Shown here one piece after another: positions 34,901-45,700 of a stretch of DNA of 64,000 nucleotides. The DNA lies in assembly GCF_036370855.1 (NCBI RefSeq), contig NC_088103.1, positions 37,985,904 to 38,049,903 of the forward strand, read 5' to 3'. Made by a program: the position numbers and the translations under genes. The notes beneath the pieces are model-generated. The model was given only the letters and a program-made list of their open reading frames with translations, was not told the DNA's origin and made no database searches. The DNA is from Dromaius novaehollandiae (lineage: Eukaryota > Chordata > Aves > Casuariiformes > Dromaiidae). Position 1 is the first letter of the stretch; each line of letters starts with the position of its first letter.

Positions 34901-37900
34901 AACGAATATGAAAGAAGCATGAATGCATCCCAGTGGAGCTAACAGGAGGAACAGAGTAAAAGATGCATGATTCTGGTATCCACAACAGTTGTTGATCCAA
35001 GGACAATGGTGATCCATCTTCATGACACACCTGTGAACAATAAATATTGATTCATATAAAGGACATGGATGATGTTTTTCAAAAGGCTCAAAGGAAAGGA
35101 CATCTAACTATTTACAACACTACTTTCATTCATTTGTTTAAACCTATCTGAACTGTCTTTAAAGGGCCTAGAATCATTAAAGTTAAAGGAGATCTCTGTT
35201 TTATAACCCAATCTCATAGCAAGAAACAACAATTATGAAAATCTCCATCTTTCTGACTCCCTGCTTCCCAGTGGATAGCTACAATATTTGGTTATGTCAA
35301 AAGTTGCATCAGAAGAACGCAAAGGTGTAACTGTCATTTTGTTGCTGGAGATCTCCTTATTCATCCCCCAGGTCAACGACATTTGGTTTTCCCATACATT
35401 CTTTATCTCCAGAGTTTTAATTGCATCGCATTTACCTAGATAACTGAAGGTGAAACAGCTAAAGGACACAAGCATTTCTTCTTGCTTACATCTTCCATTT
35501 TAAGGTGATACAGTCAGCTTTTCTTATTTGACAATGACTATCTACAAAAATATGAAGTTCTGATGAACCAACCTAGTAGTGTCTTTTTTCATGTTATTCA
35601 AAATGATATTTCATGCAATAGAATGAAAGCAAAACAAAACAAAAAATGTACTTGCAGGTCCTACCCTCCCAAGTTCTCCCTCCTCCTCTTTACTGAAATT
35701 TGCTCATTGCGGATAAGCACCATATTCCAGAGCCAGGAGACAAAGGTGAAGTGTGGGAAAGGCAAGAACTATCAACAGAGTAATTAACCACTAATGTTAT
35801 TACCAAAATTTTAAAATAAGCAAACCAAGAAACTACTGGAAATATCAAATCATTGTGGACTACTTACAGAAAGAGCATATAAAGATTTACAGACAAAAGT
35901 GTGATTTTCCATTTAATGTCTTTTTCATTTTAGCAGCATATCCTCTGAAAGCATCAATTGCTAGGTACTGACCTCACACTACTGTAAGGGCTTTCCAAAA
36001 TCTATTTAATTTAACAAGTGTAAACACCCTAGAGAGACATTTTTATTTGGTACCAGTGTTTCTGAAGAAGTTACTGGAACTCAGCTAGAAGTCACAATCC
36101 ATTTACATGGACCACAAAAACTGACTCCATTCACACAACTTGCCATAGCATAAAAGATTTTCAGTGCTAGTTTAAGTTACCTACTTTATTGAACTGCAAC
36201 AGGCTAGAAACACATACATAGCAAGTTATTTTGGTAACAGCTGAGGGGGCAGAAATTTCCTAAAACAGATCAGGAAAATAATTAGGAGATTGTGCTACAA
36301 ATTCTTCTGTTTTATTTTACAAAAAGTAAATTATTAAGAGAACAAAAAGAATCATTAGGATCTGCTATCGTTTTCTAATAACTCCTTAGAACAAAAAAAG
36401 TAAATAGATTGTCCATCAAAGGAAGGACTCTAATTTCAAAAACTCAGGATGATGCAGCTAAATTACAGCGCTGATCTACAGTTTCAGTCTCTACTTCCCG
36501 AAAGCATACAACTGTGGATCTCATATTTATAGAGACAACAAATGAACGTTTATGTTGCAACATCCTTTTGATGTTGCATAATCCTTCAGATGAGGACCTG
36601 TCCAGTCAACCCAAGTTAAACACAACTACAGCCTGGACTGCAGATAGCTAAAGTGGCTTGCTTCTTTTCAAGCTGCACTAGATTCAAGTGCAGCTTTTTA
36701 TAATAAAAGCATCCTTTACCTCAAAACAAGTCTGTTGGAAGACCAACACGTAACACGGCACAAGCTTTCTAAGTTGACCCAAAAGACATACCAGTTCACT
36801 TAACATCCTCCCGTGCCCCTCTCTCTCCCAGCAACCCCCCGCCCCACACACACCCAGAGGAAGGGGTAAAGAACAGTCTGAATTTCCACTCATCTGCCCT
36901 TAGGGAAGATGAAAAAATTAAGGTTTTCCACCAGACAGGTGCTCCCTAAACAGGTGGATGTTTGGGCTTAGAATTCAGGAAGGGCTGAAAGGTTCTCAGG
37001 TATTTACACATGCTCACCTCCCTGAACCAGTACTGCAATATTTGTTCAAACTGCCAAGAAATTCTGAGGAGGAACTGTTTTTAACTACAAAGTTAATGAC
37101 AGATTTAAAAAAAAAGCTAAGCAATTTTTTTTTTAAACTAAACAAACGTTCATCAACACAGTAGAACATACTGTGTTCTGACATACGGAAACCACACAAC
37201 TGAAAAGTGGAAAATATCTGAAACAAGCATAGTGTTTGTATGGAAGTGTTTTGACAAGAAGCAATATTAATAGCCCATCACTAAGAACAAAAGCTGCTTT
37301 AAATAAAGATATAAAGTAATTTCAAAGAGAGACACTACCTGTTACATTTTCGACAGTGGTGTGAACGTGGTGCCTTGTAAGACTGGCACACTTTACAGTA
37401 TTGGAGATACATGCAATCCTGAGATTTTTCCTTTAAACACAAAAACAGGCATGTTAGACAGAAATACATCATTCTACTAGCAGTACACATCTTAGCACTT
37501 CCATAACCTAATGCATCCTTGCTTTACTTTGACAGGGTGCGATTCACACTACCACCCTATTTAATTGTAGGTAGGAAGAAAAAAAAAACCCTCAGCACTC
37601 TTGGCTATGAACACAGCCACCTCTCATTGTTAAAAGTGCTTCTTGCTAAAAGAAATAAACAATTCTTCCATCAGGAAGAGTGACTCTGCACAAACAAGGT
37701 TCCACTGCCAACTTCTGCAAGTAAACAGCATGGGGACTTCTGTCATTAAAAAGAAAAAAAAAAAAGCTGGTGTGCCTTTTAGTAATAGGCCCAGATTGGC
37801 AGGAAGTAAGTAACTGATAGTACTGTGAAGCATTAGTGTTTTACCAGCTCTCATCACACTCTTGTTTGTCTCCCTTTCTCTCTTACACACAAACACGTTA

Positions 37901-38958
37901 ACTACAGCAAGGAGACAGAGAAACTCGTTATGCCGACACTAAGCAGTAACACTAGCCAAAATCCCCCCACCGCCCCCCAAGCGGAAGGCCCAGTTACCCC
38001 GCTAGGGCTACACTTGGATCCTGTTCTCGCTACACTGCTCTGAGAAAAACGCTCTGTGAGTAGAGATGTGACTGCTACTGCCTTTCTGTCACATGAGTGG
38101 AGGAGCATAACTCTGGTCAGCTGCCTGGAGACGCTGAATCTGCACCATTCTGGTGCTTGTAATCACTGGTCTTTCAGGTTACTGAAGCAAAAGAAATGCA
38201 GATTTGTGACTCGACTTATAACACTGTGTCAAACCAGCTATATATGCAGTTTTCTGGCTCACACACCAAATTTGGATTTGCTAAACGAAGTAAACTTAGC
38301 TTCTAATCCTTACAATTAGCAGTAAACAGCACAATAACGTCCGCGTGGGCGTGCAGATAACTTTGAAGTCCGTGTTCCCGGCTGACTGTGCCTGTTTCCT
38401 GCTGCTTTGTTCTGAGAACCCCCTGTGAAGCCCGGTGAGCGATGCCAATAAAGCGGCGCCACCGCTCAGCTCGGGAGCGCGGCCGCTGCAGGACCAGGGA
38501 GGGGCAGAGCACGGCGGGGGCTCCCGGGGACGGTGGGAGAGGCAGCGAGGCAGGAGCGAGGCCGAGCGCCAGGGCGCTCAAACAAGGTGGGGGAAGCAGC
38601 GGCGCCCCGCGGGGCGGCCTGGGAGGGCGGCCCCGGCCCCGGCAGCTCCCAAACCAACCCGCCCCCCCGGCCCGGCGGCGGCGGCGCTTACCGGCGCCCA
38701 GCCCAGCGGGACGTATCCGGGCCCGACGAACATGGCGTTGAAGTAGTTGTAGAGGATCATGACGGTCCAGTTGAGCAGCACGATGAAGTGGACGCTCCCG
38801 CCGGCGGTGTCCAGCGGCCAGTACCAGAGCGCGGCGTCCGCCAGGGCGGTGGCGGAGCACACGGCCACCACAGCCAGGGCCACCAGCGGCCCCCAGTGGC
38901 ACAGCCGCCGCGCCCCGCGCAGCGCCGCCGCCGCCCGCCGCCCGCCCGGCGCCCCCAT
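28804..38958 (-). CDS. ZDHHC6: ER palmitoyltransferase ZDHHC6, complete coding span (10 exons)
   Basis: ZDHHC6 S-acylates client proteins at the ER, including calnexin in mammals. The 10 coding exons sum to 1,239 nt, 412 aa (human 413). Membrane segments fall at about residues 24-42, 58-80, 143-168 and 197-227. The cysteine-rich domain is at about 100-150, with MDHHCPW placing the catalytic Cys at 129, the human number. A C-terminal SH3-like part starts near 316 and keeps Cys328, Cys329 and Cys343, the regulatory palmitoylation sites known in the human enzyme. The protein ends in KKSR, matching the human KKNR ER-retrieval signal. All introns are GT-AG. The start at 38958 sits in GCCATGG and gives 18 residues before LCHWGP, as in human. 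The first 18 residues differ from mammals and are Ala/Gly/Arg-rich. Confidence 0.96.
28966..29310 (-). repeat. Old CR1-type LINE fragment in ZDHHC6 intron 9
   Basis: The plus strand begins with a GGACTGGAAGAGACATCAAG-like CR1 3' segment in reverse orientation, then pyrimidine-rich sequence with CTTTCTTGAAATGTAG and a GCAAGTGCTGAGT motif typical of older CR1 families. Diverged; the right boundary is uncertain. Confidence 0.5.
30464..30507 (-). CDS. ZDHHC6: ZDHHC6 coding exon 9 (44 nt)
   Basis: Completes Lys364 and encodes residues 365-378, [14 protein letters not shown], plus one base. The preceding intron is only 88 bases. Acceptor TTCTCCAG, donor GTATGA. Confidence 0.92.
30596..30741 (-). 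CDS. ZDHHC6: ZDHHC6 coding exon 8 (SH3-like region)
   Basis: Residues 316-363 plus two bases. [13 protein letters not shown] and [10 protein letters not shown] hold Cys328, Cys329 and Cys343. Acceptor TTGGCAG, donor GTTAGT, a weaker donor than the others here. Confidence 0.94.
31173..31214 (-). CDS. ZDHHC6: ZDHHC6 coding exon 7 (42 nt)
   Basis: Fourteen codons, [14 protein letters not shown], residues 302-315, phase 0 at both ends. Acceptor TTCGTAG, donor GTAAGT. Too short to detect without the family pattern. Confidence 0.93.
31536..31703 (-). CDS. ZDHHC6: ZDHHC6 coding exon 6
   Basis: Residues 246-301, including [20 protein letters not shown] and the [18 protein letters not shown] end. 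Acceptor TTCCTAG, donor GTAAAT. Confidence 0.95.
31930..32930. other. ZDHHC6 intron 5, non-coding
   Basis: No exon seen inside. It carries an A-rich low-complexity stretch (about 32685-32730) and a short element at 32225-32237 resembling one strand of a CTCF core with one mismatch. Confidence 0.4.
32928..32981 (-). CDS. ZDHHC6: ZDHHC6 coding exon 5
   Basis: An 18-codon exon, residues 228-245, [26 protein letters not shown] is the TTxE-like motif found after the last membrane segment of DHHC enzymes. Acceptor ATTTTAG, donor GTAAGC. Confidence 0.95.
33622..33783 (-). CDS. ZDHHC6: ZDHHC6 coding exon 4 (fourth membrane segment)
   Basis: Residues 174-227. [20 protein letters not shown] precedes a hydrophobic run that ends in GMLFIIQ. 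Acceptor CTTCATAG, donor GTACGT. Confidence 0.95.
34871..35030 (-). CDS. ZDHHC6: ZDHHC6 coding exon 3 (DHHC catalytic motif)
   Basis: Completes Arg120 and encodes residues 121-173. [17 protein letters not shown] gives catalytic Cys129; the third membrane segment follows. Acceptor GTTCACAG, donor GTAAGG. Confidence 0.96.
35031..37338 (-). other. ZDHHC6 intron 2, non-coding
   Basis: An intron of about 2.3 kb before the DHHC exon. No coding exon or clear transposable element was recognised. It has a short C-rich/CACA stretch near 36835-36855. Confidence 0.5.
37339..37430 (-). CDS. ZDHHC6: ZDHHC6 coding exon 2 (zinc-binding cysteines)
   Basis: Residues 90-119 plus two bases. It has [20 protein letters not shown], the first zinc-binding cysteine/histidine set of the DHHC cysteine-rich domain. 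Acceptor TTTAAAG, donor GTAGTG. Confidence 0.95.
37431..38691 (-). other. ZDHHC6 intron 1, non-coding
   Basis: The right-hand end (from about 38,430) is CpG-rich and belongs to the promoter island; the rest is ordinary A/C-rich intron. Long GC-rich open frames here are shadows of the CpG island. Confidence 0.55.
38692..38958 (-). CDS. ZDHHC6: ZDHHC6 coding exon 1
   Basis: Residues 1-89 in phase 0. It contains LCHWGP, WYWPLDT and [19 protein letters not shown], covering membrane segments 1 and 2. Donor GTAAGC. The exon lies wholly within the CpG island. The open frame continues upstream without an ATG. Confidence 0.94.
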
Positions 38959-38963
38959 GGCCG

Positions 38964-39020
38964 CTACCGCCGCGCTCGCGCCGCGCCGCCACCGCCGCTG
39001 CTGCTGCTGCCGCCGCGCAT
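38964..39020 (-). other. Candidate 18-codon uORF upstream of ZDHHC6
   Basis: An ATG at 39020 in good context (GCCATGC, purine at -3) opens a frame rich in Gly and Ser. It ends with TAG at 38966-38964, five bases before the ZDHHC6 ATG at 38958. It is in a different frame from ZDHHC6. It matters only if transcription begins upstream of 39020. Confidence 0.45.
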
Positions 39021-39178
39021 GGCTCCCGCCGCCCCGCTCAGCGCCTGCCGGAGACACGGAGGCGCCTCAGGGGGCGGCGGGGCCGCCGGGCCTCGGCGGC
39101 CGCCGCCGCCGCCGCCCCCGGCCCGCTCCCCACCCGCCTCCGCCGCCCGCCCGGCCCGGCGCCGCCGCCGCCGCCGCA
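38990..39178. repeat. GCC/GCT trinucleotide-rich stretch
   Basis: Short runs of GCT (about 38995-39010) and GCC/CCG (about 39098-39117 and 39160-39178) between the two genes, in the probable 5' leader of ZDHHC6. Could vary in length between individuals. Confidence 0.6.
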
Positions 39179-39704
39179 GCTCACCTCACCCGCGGCCGGG
39201 CACTGCCATGCCGAGCCCGCGGCGCGCCGAGCGCTTCCGGGGCACGCGCCCCGCCCCGGCTAGCCGGGCCGGGCCGGCAGTCCGCCGCCAATAGCGGCCC
39301 TCCGGGAAACAGCTCCCCGCGGGAGCGCGGGAGGAGCTGCAGCCCGGTGCCGCCGCCCCCTGGAAGAGAACGCGGCCCCGCGCTCCGGCTAGGGGGAGAG
39401 AGCCGGGAGCAGGCGGAGGCGGCGGCGCCCGCGGGCTGCAGGGCGCCAGCGCGGCTCCTTTTCCCGCTCGAGGCGCCCGCGAGGGCAACGCGAAGGGGGA
39501 GCGGGGCCGGGAGCCGTGTCGCGCCGGCTGAAGCGCCGCACCGGGGCGGGGAGCTGCGGCGGAACCCGTGCTGAGGCGGGCGGGGACGGGGGGGCGCCTT
39601 TGCGTGTGGCAGAACGCGGAAGCGGGTCGGCGCGGAGTGGCCGCGGCGCCCAGCTGAGTCTCCGGGGCCGGAGCTGGGGCGTCCGCGGCGCCGCCGCCAT
39701 CATC

Positions 39705-39798
39705 ATGTCGTCCGACTTCGAGAGCTACGAGCAGGACTTCGCGGTGCTGACGGCTGAGGTGACGGGCCGGATCGGGAAGGTGCCGAAGCTGGTAGGAG
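39705..39798 (+). CDS. VTI1A: VTI1A coding exon 1
   Basis: Residues 1-31 plus one base; the donor is GTGAGC. A GTAGGA seven bases earlier would break the frame with exon 2. Asp32 is completed by exon 2, at the same number as in human. Confidence 0.93.
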
Positions 39799-42700
39799 GT
39801 GAGCGGCGGGGGTGGCGGGCGGCCGCCGCTGCCCTCGGGCTCGGGGAGGTCCCGCAGGCACCGCCGCCCGCCCCGCGCGGCTCACCCGGCGCCGCGCTCC
39901 CCTTCGCGCCCTCGCTGCTGCCGGGCCCCGCGGCCCGTCCCGCCCCCGCCCGCCTGTGCGAGCTTCTCTGGCTGTGCGGGGCCGCCGGCTCCCCACAGCG
40001 GACGTGGGGGGGCTGCATTTGTGTCTTCGCAGTGCCCCCTCCCTGTGTCCCGGTACCAGCCTGTGCTTTTTTTCTTTTGCACAGCAAAGTCGGGTTCTCC
40101 CTTTTACTCCTCTCTCCATGTGCTGGCACACGTGCTTATGCAGCAAGGTGGTTCATGAAACGTGTTAAAAGTAACCGGAGAGAATAGTGTTTGCTGGCTG
40201 GTTGCAAGGATCACTCCCCCTGTCCCCCAGTTCTGCCGTGCCGTGTGGCCACACGGGGTTGTGCTGGCGTAACTGAAGGGCCCGAGTGGATGTTCCCTGA
40301 GCAAAACACTCTTTAGTATGATCTTGCCACAACATAAACAACACCAATTTCACTTTCTTCATTCTCTAACACTTGTGGTGTAGAGAGAATTTGTGCATGA
40401 TTTCACCGAAATCATTATTTTTGCTCTCTACTGTTAAGATAATTGATTTGGATAATTGACTGTCGTGACTCATATGTAGGAAGAGATTCAAAGAAATCAG
40501 CGTTCATTTACTTTAATGTGTTTGTCAGTAGCCTGCAGCATTCTTGGTCTGATTCATAACCTGTCTCTGCAGCAGGGACACTAATGTCTACTTGACTGTT
40601 AGGATAGACAGCTGGGGATGATAATCTCTTCAACCAGTCTAGCAGAAATTTCTAGTGCATATGAATCAGTGCCCTAATGCAGGGCTCCCAGTATGAGGCA
40701 GAGGGAAGCTGAGAATAGCTGGATTTCTCATCCATTCCTTTTAACTTAGCTTAATGCCTCTTCTCAAGTCATTAAGTATTTCTGTCTGTTCTTTCTAAAC
40801 ACATTTCCCAAAGCTTGGAGATACCTTGGGGATACCTCAACTATGAGTGTGTTTTGAAGAGAAAATAAAAAAATACACACTAACAGTATACTTGTCTATA
40901 TGCCCACAGCAAAAAAACAACCAACCAACCAAAAAAACTTAAACGAAGGAATAACTTCTTACTTTTAGAGTGGGGAAATGCATCATGTGAAAATGGGCGT
41001 TGAGGTAGGCAATCAACATGAAGGAAGCCTCACCTAAAACATCAGATCCAGGGCAACGCTAATTGAGAGGTCCAAAATACATCTGAAATAAATAAATAGT
41101 GGAATTTAATACATAAATACATAAAAATGTACTTGATTGTGGAATATTATGTCTAGTTTTGATGTTAATTAAGTCAGAAAGTCCATTGATAAAGCAAGGT
41201 TCAGTGCCCAATTGCAAGAATGATTAAAGGACAGGAAACTATGCCTTCTCATAGGCTTAACAAAGCTATTTTGTTGTTAGGCTTAACAAAAAGGGCATTA
41301 AGGGGTAATTCAATTACAGTCTGTAGATACTTAGGAGGGCGAAAGCTTTTTCTATCTTATAGTACTTCCGTTGCCCAGAGAGGCTGTAGAGCCTTCATCC
41401 TTGGAGATACTCAAAAGCCATCTGGATGAGGTCCTGGGCAACGTGCTCTAGGTGACCCTGCTGGAGCTAGAGAGGACTAGAAGATCTGCAGAGGTTTCTT
41501 CCAACCTCAATCATTCTGTGATTCTGCAGTGCAGACTTATGGCTCTAGAAAGGAGAGATTCAATACGTTTCAGCGATTGGAATTTAGAGCTGGTGTAATT
41601 CAGACTACATAGGCACAATAGTTAACCTTTACATAGACACTAGAGCAATTTATTTAATGAGGGCATGCAGTAAACCTGCTGTTTCAGAAGGAGTTGCTTG
41701 CTCTTCAATCGTGCATTTAAGGACCTCTTGTAAGAACAGGAAGATGCATTATAAATGCAGTAGTGCCTCATGTTCTAAAAATCTGTAGTGCTACACAGTG
41801 AGTTCATTGAAAAAAATAGAGATTTAATTTGCTAACTGTATGCAGTTTGTAAGCTATCATTGTCTGTTCTTCAGTAGGAAAAATATTCTGCTTAACAGTA
41901 GTGGATTTCCATAATCCTCTCCTTAAAGTCAGTCTCCTTTTTCACTTAGGGAGTCTTTCAAGCTTAGATATGAGATGAATAAAGAGCATTGTGTTAAGCA
42001 GTGACATAATGTATGAGTATCAGGCTTTGAAATCATGATTCTTTTCTGTGGCCTTTAGAAGGGATTTTTAGCACTTGCTGTCCTTCCAGAGGAGGAAGAA
42101 TGCATTTTCCCTGTGGGATTAATAGTGTGGCATTGAGATAAATGGCCTCAAGATATGACAACAGCTAAATTTCTGAGGTTCCATGTCAGAATTTGAGGCT
42201 GGTGGTTTGTGGTTTGGACTGGCTTGTGTTAAGGCTACTTGTTGCACTGTATACTTATGAATGAAAGAAATATTTCAGTTTTCAGGGCTGTTCTCTTACT
42301 TTAAACCAAAAAGCAGCCCTAGCTAATAGAGGCATTTTACTGCTTGGTGGGGAAAAAAGGAAAAAAGAAAAAAAACCCTCTGAATACGCTGAACACTTTA
42401 AACAGAAATATTTTAAATACACATTTTTCCCTTGTTTCTTAATAGGAATATTTGCAAGATCTTTGCTTCTTCATCACCAGAAGTTCCAGTTAGTTCTTGT
42501 GGAGATGGCTGGGAGTTCCTCAAAAGGAGGATATGATTCAAAGTGGGAGGGGGACATGAGGAGACATGCACATGAGGTGGCATTTTTCAGCAGCAGTGAT
42601 TTGAGAGAGATTGCTGATGGCCTTCTTCCCCCACCCTGGAAGAAGCAGAATGAAAGGTGTAAGAACTTGTGCTGCTTCTGCATAAGACAAAGAGATCTCC

Positions 42701-45700
42701 TGAAGTCTAATGACTGATTTAATTCCTTCTGCTACCCAAGATGGACCTGCTGTAAGCTTCATGTTCAGTTGAATTGGAGAAGTACTGGCTAATTGTTTTT
42801 CCAGCATTCCTGTGTTTGGTGTTGTCAGGACTTGATGCTATCGTGTGTTCTAGGAGGATGATGGCTCAACAAACAACCCTATTGTCACAATACATAAATA
42901 GCTCAGCAAGAGACATAACAAAGGCGCTCTGATGCTACAGAAATGATAAGCAGTAGGGGCAATAGACCGTCTTGGGAAGAAATATCTTCTGCAAAGGCAA
43001 ACGTCATCTGGAGATTTAAAGAAAGTGTTCTAAATTGAGAAATCGCTTTTAAGTAGATGCTCTGTACTGCTGCTGCAGGTCTCTGGAAAGTGAAGATCAC
43101 TCGCTGTGTGTTTTTTATTAATGTTCCTTGGTGTTATAGAGAAGTATCTTCATCTTGTGATATGACCAAAAATACATGTAAAATTTGATTGCTTGAGCTG
43201 AAAGAGAATGTTCCCAGCACAGATGAGGATGTTTAGCCTTTTCCCAATACTGCAGCCTCTGGGTGCTGAGGTTTTTAGATTACAGCACTGTCTTTTTTCT
43301 GATGGTTGATACTTGCATCTTCTGTTGGGCAATCAAAGCCCTCTGTTGCACTGTGTCGAACAGATTTAGCTGAGGAAAGTTCCACCTTTAATTTTCCATT
43401 GTACTTCTGTACAGGAGTTTACTGTTTACGTTTTACAGCTGACTCATTGTGATATGTCCCTGCTAACTGATTTTACAACCCCATAAATTACTCAAAAATC
43501 AAGTTGTCCGGGTTTTTGTTTATATATATATATATATATACACACATATATATTAGGCTTTAAACTGCTGTGGCCAAAGGGAGAAAAAATCCCACACGTA
43601 CTGTTCCATTTGCCTTTGCTGTTGGACAGTAACTTCTCGTGAACAGGTGTTAGATGAACATGTAAATCATCCCATCTAGTGCAGCAAAATTTGCCAGTGG
43701 CCTGTGTACTGAGGCTGTCTGTCACTCAGTCTCTTTCTTAGCACATGCTAATAAAAAGAAGTAGTTCCACAAGCAGTGAGACTAATTGATCTTGGTCCAT
43801 TTTTGTTTGTTTGTTTGTTTCTTGGTTGATTGTGAGGTCAGACCAGTGTTATGTTATTTTCCTACAATTACAGGCAGACAGTTGCCTTTCTGTAGCTCCA
43901 CTGTATTTTGGGGGGTTAAAACAGTGATGAATGCAAGGGCAAAGCTGAAAGAATGGAGAAAAATGTAGTAAAAACTTGTTTCAATTAAGCAAGTGAAACC
44001 CTGAATGCAAACAGTCAACGGGTTTCTTTGTAATCGTTACTCAGAAGAAAAATTCACTTTTCTTCCCTGTCTTTAGATTTATCCAGATTCTGTCAATCTG
44101 ACCAGTTAATAATTATATTGGCTAAATGTAGTATTTTCTTCAGAGTATGCATCTGGCAGTGTGGAGAGAAAAATCCTCTTTCTAAATTTTGATGGAACTT
44201 TTTTTTGAATTCAGAACTGATAACTGTTTACCGTTTAGAGAAAAGTAGTTATAAAAAGCTTTTTCAGGTCATCCATATGGTAGGAGTGTTTCTAGAAAAT
44301 GATGAGGTAGACATTGAAAACTACTGAGTAAGACACAATGGCTGAAATTACTTAGTAATATGACAATCTTTACTTTGATCATAACTTGTTTGTCCTGATC
44401 TACTAATTAGTGACAAGCTTCTCTTAGACTAACTCCCTCTGCCCTCATCTGCAGGCAGGTTGTCCTGTGCCATCCTGATCCCTGAGGGGATTCTGACTGG
44501 GAGGGAGAGATGGTTGTTTCTGTAGCATAACTGTGGCAGAAAAGCAAGGGTATCTTGCTGATACTAAACAATTTGAAAACCATTCCAGCATGTGCTTTCT
44601 TGGGTCTGACTGACAACATTGTAGCATTTTATGCTTCTGTTGCTGATATCAGCAGCATGCCTACATGTATTGGCAGCCCTGCAGGCAAGTGGCTCCAGAG
44701 AGCATATTTCCACCAGGGGTTATATGGATACAGCTGGAGGGGGCGAAGAAAGGGAAACCAAACGGGTACTTTTTGTGATACTTTTGTGAGCTTGCATTGC
44801 TCACCAAAGTGACCCTTCTCAATTGTGCTGCTCCTTGTGGCCCTGGGGATCAAATGGTATTGCATCCCCAAGAAGGTAAGCAGTTGCAACCTAAGTTCAG
44901 CTGCGTTCCTGGAAATCCATGGAGATCTTGTCCCCAAGGTGTGGTGCCAAGCTGTGGCCATGTGCCAACCCACACATCCATATTTGAAGGAACAGCGTAG
45001 CCATTGCTTTCAGAAGGCCTCACTTCCTGCAATTGCCCTGCTCAGCAGCTAGATGATTATGTGTTGATAAGTCTGTGATGATATTAAAATTTTGCTCTGA
45101 AGTTAGGTCAAAGTTTGATACTAACCAAACTACTGAAGATAATTTGAATGTATCCTTACTTGTACGGGAGCAGTTTTAATAGGACCTGCTTGTGCACTAC
45201 TGAATTTTTCCTACCAAGGTCCATATTTTGGTAACATCTCTGTGGCTATGCATGGTCTTATTGATCATCACAGATGGTTTGTACCTGTATTGTACAATGA
45301 TGAGGGAAGGCTTTAAAGACTGTGCCTCTTTGATGCAGGGAATGGGACTTTTCTCAGAAACACCATACACAATAATGGTGTAACTACAAAAGGTGTAAAC
45401 TGAGTTTCCCAGAATAATTTCTATATTTGTGGCAGAACAGGAGATAGGAGTTGTTTCAATAGCCACAAACCAGATGCAGATGAGTGGATTATGCATTTGT
45501 AAGACTGAAGAAAGAGTGGATGGATCTTGTTACATGTCTGGATTTCAAGGACTGACCAATATTGTATTATAGATTCCATGCAAAATTTGTATACAAGCAA
45601 AGGAAAACACCACTGTTGTCCAAACAGTGGAGAGAATCAGAAGCTTAATACTGGGAACACACTGATAGCAGTCCGGTTGGCATTTTTATCTTTCCTGAAA

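Larger units (their letters stand above)
38959..39704. promoter_or_regulatory. Bidirectional promoter of ZDHHC6 (-) and VTI1A (+)
   Basis: The 746 bases between the divergent start codons hold a GC box CCCCGCCCC (39249-39257), an ETS/GABP-like CTTCCGG (39234-39240), a CCAAT box (39288-39292) and a YY1-like GCCGCCAT (39693-39700) just before the VTI1A ATG. No TATA box was seen. These are typical of housekeeping bidirectional promoters. Transcription starts cannot be placed. Confidence 0.8.
38430..40010. other. CpG island over the ZDHHC6 and VTI1A starts
   Basis: Dense CG dinucleotides and GCC/CGG runs across about 1.6 kb, with an abrupt change to AT-rich sequence on both sides. It covers coding exon 1 of both genes. 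Stop codons are rare here, so long chance open frames appear on both strands. Confidence 0.92.

Noticed and set aside
38303-38992. 229-codon minus-strand frame and several plus-strand frames of 100-270 codons around 38.4-40.2 kb
   Set aside because: They lie in the CpG island, where stop codons are rare. They are rich in Ala/Arg/Pro/Gly, overlap known exon 1 sequences in other frames, and show no domain.
39785-39798. Alternative VTI1A exon 1 donor at GTAGGA
   Set aside because: It would leave exon 2 out of frame; the GTGAGC seven bases later gives the expected Asp32.
43674-43686. Second CTCF-like word (reverse orientation)
   Set aside because: It deviates from the core at the conserved GGC and stands alone; too weak to list.
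44629-44973. 114-codon minus-strand frame in VTI1A intron 1
   Set aside because: No recognisable family, low-complexity residues absent but no splice or promoter context; overlapping frames of similar size exist on the other strand.
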